A stretch of DNA of 64,000 bases from Marivirga salinae (lineage in GTDB: Bacteria; Bacteroidota; Bacteroidia; Cytophagales; Cyclobacteriaceae). The notes below the pieces were generated by a model. That model made no database searches and was not told where the DNA came from. It saw only the letters and a list, made by a program, of their open reading frames with translations. Of this stretch, positions 34,482 through 41,291 are shown one piece after another (within the stretch, counting starts at the first letter, position 1; each line of letters opens with the position of its first letter). The position numbers and the translations under genes were made by a program. The stretch spans positions 2,914,001-2,978,000 of the forward strand of contig NZ_CP129971.1 in assembly GCF_030503855.1 (NCBI RefSeq), in the 5' to 3' direction.

Positions 34482-35811
34482 ATGGGGGGGATAGTTGAAT
34501 TCTTTTTAACAGAAGACAGGAAGAAAAACCGGGTTAACTTAAGAAAATCTAAGTTACTGATAAGAGCTTCACTTTTAACTAGTCTGTTTTCTAGTACCTA
34601 TCTTGTCTTAAGTTTAACTTTTGATTTTGATATAGGAGTTAAGCTAATGGCATTTAATGTTATAGGGTTTCTATTATTACCCTTCTTTCTGAAATTTAAG
34701 ATTTCAATCAATGGTATAGGCAATTTGTATGTTTTTGTGGGAGGTATTGCTGTTATGATCCTAGCTTATGCCTCAGGAGGAATATTTTCAGCCATTTATC
34801 CTTGGATTATCTCTATCCCCATTTTAGCATTATTAGTTGTAAATAGAAAATCTGCCATTTTTTGGGGCATTATAAGTTTTGCTGTAATGCTTGGAATGGG
34901 AATCAGCCGCTACCTCTGGTTTTGAATTTCCAAATCAGTTAAAAATTTCAGATGAGGCATTATGGATTACTTTCGTCCAGCCTGGTTTGTTATTGATTAT
35001 CTTTTTAGTAGCGTATATTTTCCAATCTACCCAAACAGCTGCTCTGGAAAAATTGGCGAATCAGAACAATACGTTGATCGAACAAAAAAATATCATTGCC
35101 TCTCAAAAGGAAGAATTAACCACCTTGATAGATGATAAAAATTATGTCATTCGAATATTAGCCCACGATGTGAGAAGCCCATTAAAAAATATTCAAGGCT
35201 TAGTTAAACTTTTAGAGTTAGAAACGGAGGAAGAACGAAGGTTAGAAATAAGAGAATTGTTATTACAATCTTCTACTAATGCCGAAAATTTGGTGAATAA
35301 GGTTTTGGAATTGGATAGATCTGAACATGAAAGCTCAAAGAGTAATATTTCAAAAGTTGATGTTAAAGAACTGCTGCTAGAACTAATTCAAAATATGCAA
35401 GAATTAGCCAATAGAAAGCAGATCAGCATCTATTATGTAGATGCCGCAAAGAAATCCCAAATTGAAGCAGATCAAACTTATATTCATTTGATTTTTGAAA
35501 ACCTATTGTCAAATGCTATTAAATTTTCGGAAGAAGGAAAAAAAATTGAAGTAGATATTTCTAATTCAGATAGTCATTTGCTAATTAGCATTAAGGATGA
35601 AGGACCTGGAATTGACTATTCAGAAGAAGATCAATTATTCAAAAAGTTTTCAAAGCTGAGCCCAAGACCAACAGCGGGGGAAAGTTCAACAGGCTTGGGT
35701 TTATCTTTAGTGAAGCGCTATGTTGAATTAAGTAATGGAAAGGTTTGGTATGAGAGAAATCCTGAAAGACAAGGCGCTATATTCAAAGTGGAGTTTCCTT
35801 TAGCAAATTAG
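34482..35811 (+). pseudogene. Sensor histidine kinase gene split by a +1 frameshift
   Basis: Two overlapping frames together encode one kinase. 34482-34925 (starting ATG, directly followed by seven G) encodes five or so membrane helices (LLIRASLLTSLFSSTYLVLS, LPFFLKFKISINGIGNLYVF) and ends abruptly at LGMGISRYLWF. The frame one base on continues with SGFEFPNQLKISDEALW, another helix, a coiled coil, the H-box VIRILAHDVRSPLKNIQGLV, N-box FENLLSNAIKFS and G-boxes DEGPGID and GLGLSLVKRY, ending at 35811. Total span is 1330 nt, one more than a multiple of three. One extra base near 34900-34925 would explain it. It may be a sequencing error, a true mutation or programmed; the second ORF could otherwise start at the ATG at 34891. 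Confidence 0.6.
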
Positions 35812-35861
35812 TAATCAAAATTAATTTGAGATGAGCCAAATCTAGATACAGGAGGCTTATA

Positions 35862-36368
35862 CTAGCTATTTAAATAATCAATTTCCAAAACCTCAATGCT
35901 CCTTTTCTCCTTACCCAATTGAAAATCACCACTATCCCCTTTTTTCTTTCCAATTAAAGCTTTAGCAATAGGCGCAGTAAAAGCAATCTTTTGTTTTTTG
36001 ACATCAGCTTCATCCACACCTACAATTTGAAAGCTTTGTTCTCGTCCATTCATTTTGAATTTTACTTTTGCACCAAATCGAACTTCATTTTTGGGTTGGT
36101 CAGTCGGATCTAAAACTCTGGCTGAATTGATTCTTTCCTTTAGCAATTTAAGTTGACCATTTATGGTGGCCATATTTCTCCTTCTATCTTGTTCTTTCTC
36201 TATGGACTTAACTTCGGATTTATCTTTTTCTAAAATGGCTTTCTCATCTAATAGTGCTTGCTTTCCTGCAGGGGTAACATAATTTGGTTCACCTTCGGGC
36301 AATGGAGCTCTTGGTGGTATAAATGGAGCTTCTTCCTGATCGTCTTCTTTTACAAATGCTCTGCTCAT
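35862..36368 (-). CDS. GreA/GreB-family transcription factor homologue
   Basis: A 168-residue protein. An N-terminal extension (FIPPRAPLPEGEPNYVTPAG) is similar to GreB-type starts. It precedes the coiled-coil domain (about 38-85) and a C-terminal FKBP-like GreA/GreB domain (RFGAKVKFKMNGREQSFQIV, then APIAKALIGKKKGDS). Gre factors enter the secondary channel of RNA polymerase and stimulate transcript cleavage through acidic residues at the coiled-coil tip. Here the tip reads EQDRRRNMATINGQL; compared with GreB's DRSENAEY, the Asp is kept but the Glu residues are lost, so cleavage activity may be absent. Confidence 0.87.
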   Translation of the reverse strand: MSRAFVKEDDQEEAPFIPPRAPLPEGEPNYVTPAGKQALLDEKAILEKDKSEVKSIEKEQDRRRNMATINGQLKLLKERINSARVLDPTDQPKNEVRFGAKVKFKMNGREQSFQIVGVDEADVKKQKIAFTAPIAKALIGKKKGDSGDFQLGKEKRSIEVLEIDYLNS

Positions 36369-36374
36369 GATGAA

Positions 36375-36422
36375 TTCCCTTGTTTTGAAAGTATTGAAAC
36401 AATTAAAGATTTCCCTTGTTTT
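36375..36422 (+). repeat. TTCCCTTGTTTT direct repeat pair
   Basis: TTCCCTTGTTTT occurs at about 36375-36386 and at 36411-36422, in the promoter region of the Gre-family gene on the opposite strand. It may be a paired binding site or a local duplication. No other copy was noticed. Confidence 0.3.
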
Positions 36423-36575
36423 AACGACTGTTTATAGAAGTTGTTCATTAGTGATATAAGCTAAATTTTCTAATCAGTTTTATACAATAGTAAGTGCAAA
36501 CGTATATCTCTCAATAGATTTTTAGAACTACTTTTTTTTTATTAATTTCAAATCATTTATTTCTAAATCATCATT

Positions 36576-37376
36576 TTGAAGAATCCATTAGTATTACTTT
36601 TAGTATTCCTTCTAATTTCCTGTAACTCTTGGGCACAAAAAGAAAATAGAGAAAATAGTATTGCAGCTTCCTACCAAAGAGATTTTTTTGACCGTGATTT
36701 TAATGACTGGAATCAATTTTCACTATCCTTAAAATCGGATGGCCCAAAATACGTTTGGATTCCACAAATTCAATTGGTTAATAGGTTTAGTCTTTCTGAT
36801 ATTGCTGGTCAACTTTCAATCTATAGAAAATTTAAAAATAAAGATTATGCATTATTAGAGGGAGGCCTTTCAGAAGGAAGAATTATGTCAAAAAACCATT
36901 TGCGTTTTATTTATTATCATACCGCAGGATTATGGGAAGTGAATGCGGGCTTTCATTACTTAGTATTTCCCGATAATTCACAGTTTTTTGGGCCTCAAAT
37001 AGGCTTGTCGAGATATATCGGAAATTTTTTAGGAAATTTTACAGCCCAATATTTTTGGGATAGTCAAAATGAATGGCCTAACAATTATTCCTTGCAACAC
37101 AGCTGGCGCTATTACTTACAGGGTAAATCGCATTTGTCCGTTTCCGGCTCTTATGGGTATGATAATTCCTTGGTTATTATTTCGGATCAACTAAACAGTA
37201 CAACCAATAATCCTTATTTATGGAATATTGGCACCTATTTCCAAAGTAAATTTTATGGACGTACAGCTTTTAGGTTGTCCTATGTTTACGCTCGCTATCA
37301 GCTTGAACTTTTTGAACGAAACCAGCATAGTATTCAATTATCATTTGAATTTAAGAGATATAAAGATGGAAAATAA
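36576..37376 (+). CDS. YaiO-family outer-membrane beta-barrel protein
   Basis: A 266-residue barrel protein. It starts with TTG; no other start is available before residue 90, and the TTG opens directly into a signal peptide (MKNPLVLLLVFLLISCNSWAQ). The body matches YaiO-type outer-membrane proteins: SIAASYQRDFFDRDFNDWNQ, LEGGLSEGRIMSKNHL, GFHYLVFPDNSQFFGPQIGL, and an ending of barrel strands with a final basic tail. It is the first gene of a four-gene cassette with a degenerate receiver, a HEAT protein and a GT2 synthase; together they suggest production and outer-membrane passage or modification of a surface polysaccharide. It overlaps the receiver gene by 11 bp. Confidence 0.85.
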   Translation: MKNPLVLLLVFLLISCNSWAQKENRENSIAASYQRDFFDRDFNDWNQFSLSLKSDGPKYVWIPQIQLVNRFSLSDIAGQLSIYRKFKNKDYALLEGGLSEGRIMSKNHLRFIYYHTAGLWEVNAGFHYLVFPDNSQFFGPQIGLSRYIGNFLGNFTAQYFWDSQNEWPNNYSLQHSWRYYLQGKSHLSVSGSYGYDNSLVIISDQLNSTTNNPYLWNIGTYFQSKFYGRTAFRLSYVYARYQLELFERNQHSIQLSFEFKRYKDGK

Positions 37377-37749
37377 AGTGTTTCATATCTTACTAGCAGA
37401 ACATAGCGAACTTTTAAGGAAAGTTTTAAAAGATAGGCTAGACATGGAAAAGGATTTTAAAGTCTCCACTGTGGTGGATGGTTTGGAATTGCAGTCTTAT
37501 ATGCAAGAAAAAATGTGTGACTTGATAATAGCTGAGGAGTTATTACCATTTAAAAGTGCTTTCGAATTGTTAAAATTGGCGAATGACAAGCAAATCCCCA
37601 TGATTATTATCAGTGATGCGGATTTGGAAGAAAAGATATTGGAGGCTTTTTCTTTAGGTGCTGCTGATTTTATCGATAAGCCTTTTAGTCCAAATGAAAT
37701 GGTAGCCAGAGCTAAAAATGTATTTCGAAAACAAAGCCAATCTGCATGA
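37366..37749 (+). CDS. Stand-alone receiver domain with degenerate phospho-site
   Basis: A 127-residue single-domain response regulator; the ATG at 37366 gives a normal receiver start (MENKVFHILLAEHSELLRKV). The acid pocket reads A-E12-H13 instead of D-D, and the phospho-acceptor position is Glu57 in LIIAEELLP. The Ser of IIISDA and the Lys of FIDKPFSP remain. It probably works as a protein-binding or constitutively on module. Start and stop overlap the YaiO-type gene (11 bp) and the HEAT gene (4 bp), so it is made together with the polysaccharide-synthase cassette. Confidence 0.85.
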   Translation: MENKVFHILLAEHSELLRKVLKDRLDMEKDFKVSTVVDGLELQSYMQEKMCDLIIAEELLPFKSAFELLKLANDKQIPMIIISDADLEEKILEAFSLGAADFIDKPFSPNEMVARAKNVFRKQSQSA

Positions 37750-38444
37750 ACACTGGAGATCAATTTTTAATTTATTGTATTTTCGTTGTTTTGATCTTTC
37801 TGCTAATTGTAGTTTTTGGAATAGGCATAAGTAGATCATTTTTCATTTTAAGGGATAAAAATTATCATAAACGTGAAAAAACACTTCAGTCAATTTTATC
37901 CATGATTTTGAATCATCCTGATAAAAAGAAAGCAGGATATTCTAAGCTTAAAAAGTTTTTAAAATCTGATAACGATCATCAAGTCTTGGTGGATTTACTA
38001 ACCTCAATTGGTTACAATTTGTCTGGGCAATATTTTGAGAGGGCAAAGGCTATTTACGATGATTTTAAATTGGAAGAGTTTTCCATTAAAAATTTAAACA
38101 GTACAAATTGGGATAAGATCGTGGAAGCTATTATTGAATTGTCAGTTTTGGGCTCAGAAAAGCATACAAAAAACATTCTACCATTATTAGAGCATCATAA
38201 TTCCAATGTGCGAAGACAAGCAAAAATAGCTATAGTTGAAATTGGCAAGAGTAAGGGATTAATGCAGATGGAAGATAAGATAGGCGTAATGTCATCTTGG
38301 ACTTATATTTCCATTTTATCTATTTTGCATAGAACACCTTTTAAATTAGGCAACAAAGAATTAGAGAAATTGCAGAATTCAAGAAACCCATCAATGAGAA
38401 AGTTGTCCTCTCATTTGGGAAGATTTTCAGTTATTTATCAATAA
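37746..38444 (+). CDS. Membrane-anchored HEAT-repeat protein
   Basis: A 232-residue protein with one N-terminal membrane helix (FLIYCIFVVLIFLLIVVFGIGI) and an all-helical cytoplasmic part. Helical repeats such as ILPLLEHHNSNVRRQAKIAIVEIG are HEAT-like. It probably forms a protein-binding scaffold at the inner membrane, next to the GT2 synthase. It overlaps the receiver gene by 4 bp and lies 3 bp before the synthase gene. The order YaiO, receiver, HEAT, GT2 suggests that receiver and HEAT proteins control the synthase. Confidence 0.8.
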   Translation: MNTGDQFLIYCIFVVLIFLLIVVFGIGISRSFFILRDKNYHKREKTLQSILSMILNHPDKKKAGYSKLKKFLKSDNDHQVLVDLLTSIGYNLSGQYFERAKAIYDDFKLEEFSIKNLNSTNWDKIVEAIIELSVLGSEKHTKNILPLLEHHNSNVRRQAKIAIVEIGKSKGLMQMEDKIGVMSSWTYISILSILHRTPFKLGNKELEKLQNSRNPSMRKLSSHLGRFSVIYQ

Positions 38445-38447
38445 TTT

Positions 38448-39863
38448 ATGTATCAGGAAATAAGTCAATTTTTTAATTATACTATATTTTTCTACGCTAT
38501 CAGCATTATGCTTTTCTATTTAGTGTTGGCGGTCATCTCGCTTTTTGCCATGCGGGAATACATAAGAAAAACGAAGCATGTTTATTTTGATGATATCTTA
38601 AGATCACCAATAGCTCCTAAAATCAGCATTATTGCTCCTGCTTATAATGAAGAGCTGTCGATTGTTGCCAATATCCGCTCACTACTAAATTTACACTATA
38701 ATAATTATGATATCATCATTGTTAATGATGGAAGCAAAGATGATAGTTTGAAGAAAATGATTGCAGAATATGATTTGCAAGCTATTGATGGACTTCATTG
38801 TGTTGATTTACCTCATAAAGAGGTTCAAAATGTTTACCGATCACTTAATCCTGCATTTAAGAAATTAACAGTTATTGACAAGAAAAATGGTGGTAAATCT
38901 GATGCGCTCAATGCTGGTATTTCAAATTCTGATGCTGAATTAGTGGCCTGTATTGATGTAGATTGCGTGATTGAAGAAGATGCACTATTAAAATTAGTTA
39001 AACCTTATTTAGAAGAAACGAAAAATCGAGTGATTGCAGTTGGTGGCGTGGTAAGAATTGCCAATGACTGTAAAATTGAAGATGGCAGGTTAATCAAAGT
39101 CAAATTAGCTAAAAATCAATTAGCCAGATTTCAAACACTTGAATATATCAGAGCATTTCTCTTAGGAAGAATGGCTTGGGGTCATTTAAATGGTTTATTG
39201 ATTATATCTGGCGCCTTTGGCATGTTTGACCGTAAACTTCTAATTGAAGTAGGAGGCTATGACACTTCAACAGTGGGTGAAGATATGGAATTGGTAGTGA
39301 GAATGAGGAGAAGAATGGCGGAACAAAAAATTCCTTATAAGGTCGCCTATGTGCCAGATCCGCTTTGTTGGACAGAAGTACCTGAGTCAACAAATTCATT
39401 TTTTAAGCAAAGAAATCGCTGGACTCGAGGGACAATAGAAACCTTAAGAAGCCACAAAAAAATATTTCTACGCAAAAAGTATGGCTTAATGGGGATGCTA
39501 AGTTATCCTTTTTGGTTCCTATATGAATGGTTGGCTCCGATAATCGAATTTTTAGGTGCCCTCTACTTTTTAGTGATGGCCCTATTAGGTTGGATCAATT
39601 GGCCTCATTTTTATATATTGCTTACACTAGTATATAGTTATGCTGTCCTTATTTCATTTTTGGCATTATGGATAGAAGAAATAAGCTACAGGGAATATAG
39701 TAGCGGTAGAGCATTATTAACTTTGATGTTTACAGCCTTAATAGAGCCTATATTTTATCATCCTTTAACGGTTTGGGCTGCAATCAAAGGTAATTTTGAT
39801 CAGTTTATATTGAAAAAGAAAAGCTGGGGAGATCAACAAAGAAAAGGATTTAAAAAGGCATAA
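38448..39863 (+). CDS. Processive family 2 glycosyltransferase (membrane synthase)
   Basis: A 471-residue inner-membrane glycan synthase of the hyaluronan synthase/PgaC/cellulose synthase type. There is one N-terminal helix, then the GT-A domain (KISIIAPAYNEELSIVANIR; VNDGSKDDS). The motifs are DVDCVI (D-x-D) near 170, GEDMEL near 276 and QRNRW near 320 (QxxRW), the set needed for processive beta-glycan synthesis. Three or four C-terminal helices form the likely pore. The polymer could be poly-GlcNAc-like, but the sugar cannot be told. Its last codons form part of a terminator hairpin. Confidence 0.92.
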   Translation: MYQEISQFFNYTIFFYAISIMLFYLVLAVISLFAMREYIRKTKHVYFDDILRSPIAPKISIIAPAYNEELSIVANIRSLLNLHYNNYDIIIVNDGSKDDSLKKMIAEYDLQAIDGLHCVDLPHKEVQNVYRSLNPAFKKLTVIDKKNGGKSDALNAGISNSDAELVACIDVDCVIEEDALLKLVKPYLEETKNRVIAVGGVVRIANDCKIEDGRLIKVKLAKNQLARFQTLEYIRAFLLGRMAWGHLNGLLIISGAFGMFDRKLLIEVGGYDTSTVGEDMELVVRMRRRMAEQKIPYKVAYVPDPLCWTEVPESTNSFFKQRNRWTRGTIETLRSHKKIFLRKKYGLMGMLSYPFWFLYEWLAPIIEFLGALYFLVMALLGWINWPHFYILLTLVYSYAVLISFLALWIEEISYREYSSGRALLTLMFTALIEPIFYHPLTVWAAIKGNFDQFILKKKSWGDQQRKGFKKA

Positions 39864-39878
39864 TTTCTATGCCTTTTT
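39852..39878 (+). terminator. Terminator hairpin built into two convergent stop regions
   Basis: AAAAAGGCATA and TATGCCTTTTT form a perfect 11-bp stem with a 5-base loop. The 5' arm contains the last codons of the GT2 gene and the 3' arm the last codons of the convergent YjdM-type gene; the stop codons are at the loop. A-rich and T-rich ends make it work in both directions. Confidence 0.85.
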
Positions 39879-40208
39879 AACAAATTCAGATTTTAATGCC
39901 ATGGCACCAAATCCTGGAACTTTACAGTCAATATTATGATCACCTTCAACTAATCGAATACTTTTTACTTTCGTGCCCGCTTTAATCGGTTTTGGCGCAC
40001 CTTTCACGGGTAAATCTTTAATGATTACCACGCTATCCCCATCCTCTAATGCATTGCCATTTGCATCTTTTATTTGTAGGCGATCATCATTGATGGATTC
40101 AGTTTCAACTTCTGCAGGATTCCATTCATGACCACATTCTGGACACATCATTAAAGTATCAGTAGGGTAGGCGTAAGGAGATTTACAATTTGGGCAATTA
40201 TTAGACAT
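39867..40208 (-). CDS. yjdM: YjdM/PhnA-family zinc-ribbon protein
   Basis: A 113-residue protein with an N-terminal zinc ribbon ([20 protein letters not shown], two CxxC pairs) and the C-terminal PhnA-like SH3-type domain ([39 protein letters not shown]). The historical name links it to alkylphosphonate use, but the E. coli protein is not required for that. Cytoplasmic, function unknown. Convergent with the GT2 synthase gene. Confidence 0.93.
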   Translation of the reverse strand: MSNNCPNCKSPYAYPTDTLMMCPECGHEWNPAEVETESINDDRLQIKDANGNALEDGDSVVIIKDLPVKGAPKPIKAGTKVKSIRLVEGDHNIDCKVPGFGAMALKSEFVKKA

Positions 40209-40340
40209 GTTTATTATTTTTTAAGTCTGCAAAGTTAAGTTCTTTATTCAAATAAAAAGAGAATTAAAAATTATATGGTAATTCAATCAATTAGCATAAA
40301 TTCAACCTTCGTAAATTAAAAATCTCATAAAACGAATAAA

Positions 40341-40814
40341 ATGAAAGAAGCAGAAGCACTTAATTCCGTATCAAAATTCCATAGAACTTTTAATCACCCC
40401 ATTTTATCTGAGCCACAAATACCACCAAAAAATCGAGCAGAATTACGTTTAAATTTGTTAAAGGAGGAATTAGAAGAATTACAGGAAGCAGTTGAAAATC
40501 AAGATGTAGTAGAAGCAGCAGATGCTTTATGTGATTTGCAATACGTATTGGCAGGAGCCATTTTAGAATTTGGGATGGGAGAGAAGTTTGCCGATTTATT
40601 TGCTGAAGTACAGAGGTCCAATATGAGCAAAGTATGCCGATTTAAAGAAGAAGCTCAAGCCACCGTAAACCATTTTGAATCCCAAAATCAAGAAGCCTAT
40701 TTCGAAAAGAAAGATGATTTTTATTTAGTTTATCGTAAAGCGGATAATAAGACTTTGAAGTCAATTAATTATTCTGAGGTGGACTTAGGGAGGATTTTGA
40801 GGGGCGAAGGGTGA
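40341..40814 (+). CDS. MazG-like nucleoside triphosphate pyrophosphohydrolase
   Basis: A 157-residue all-alpha protein. The metal-binding helices carry LLKEELEELQEAVE (ExxE) and EAADALCDLQYVLAGAILE (ExxD), the pattern of the MazG/HisE/dUTPase-like superfamily. It probably hydrolyses non-standard or excess NTPs to NMP and pyrophosphate. The tail RSNMSKVCRFKEEAQATVNH is typical of small family members from Bacteroidetes. It stands alone. Confidence 0.85.
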   Translation: MKEAEALNSVSKFHRTFNHPILSEPQIPPKNRAELRLNLLKEELEELQEAVENQDVVEAADALCDLQYVLAGAILEFGMGEKFADLFAEVQRSNMSKVCRFKEEAQATVNHFESQNQEAYFEKKDDFYLVYRKADNKTLKSINYSEVDLGRILRGEG

Positions 40815-40828
40815 TGGATGTAGGATGA
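40813..40828 (+). repeat. GATGGATGTAGGATGA short intergenic repeat
   Basis: The third copy of a 16-mer also at 945 and 20532. It begins within the stop codon of the MazG-like gene. The surrounding 131-bp spacer has no other feature. Confidence 0.45.
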
Positions 40829-40945
40829 AGAATGGTGTTTCAATTTCAATACTTCTTCCTTATACCTGTTTTCATTAAAAAATGTATCCAGTTTGATTAA
40901 AACAAGCACATCCTTTTTTTTGTTATGATTTTAAAATCTTAAATC

Positions 40946-41200
40946 ATGACAAAAGAAGATGCAATAAAAGCCATTAAAAATATTCCAATAGGAGCTAAAA
41001 TCCAAGTGATTCAGAAATCAGGGAATATCATGGATGTCAGATTATCCAGCCATGAAGTGAATAAAACTGAAGAAAAGCGATACGAAATGGTTACCGTTCC
41101 TGAATTGCCACCTGCATTATTGGTTCATGGACATATCAGACAGGGAAATTATAGAATTGAACTTGAAGATATTGTTCGAATTGCTTGGGTTCAAGATTGA
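40946..41200 (+). CDS. Small conserved-looking protein, function unknown
   Basis: An 84-residue protein, probably a small beta-barrel: alternating strands (AKIQVIQKSGNIMDVRLSSH, YRIELEDIVRIAWVQD) after an N-terminal helix (TKEDAIKAIKNIP). The pattern resembles small Sm- or KOW-like barrels, but I recognise no family. A clear ATG and a following hairpin terminator support that it is a real gene. Confidence 0.6.
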   Translation: MTKEDAIKAIKNIPIGAKIQVIQKSGNIMDVRLSSHEVNKTEEKRYEMVTVPELPPALLVHGHIRQGNYRIELEDIVRIAWVQD

Positions 41201-41230
41201 CTGGAAAGATAATCTGAACTTGAATAAAAA

Positions 41231-41261
41231 ATAGCAATCTGAATTCACTCCAGATTGCTAT
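41231..41261 (+). terminator. Bidirectional terminator
   Basis: ATAGCAATCTG and CAGATTGCTAT form a perfect 11-bp stem around a 9-base loop. An A-run precedes it and a T-rich stretch follows. It lies between the 84-residue gene and the convergent glnS gene. Confidence 0.75.
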
Positions 41262-41291
41262 ATACTTTATTCTTTTGTGCCTTTGGTTAAC

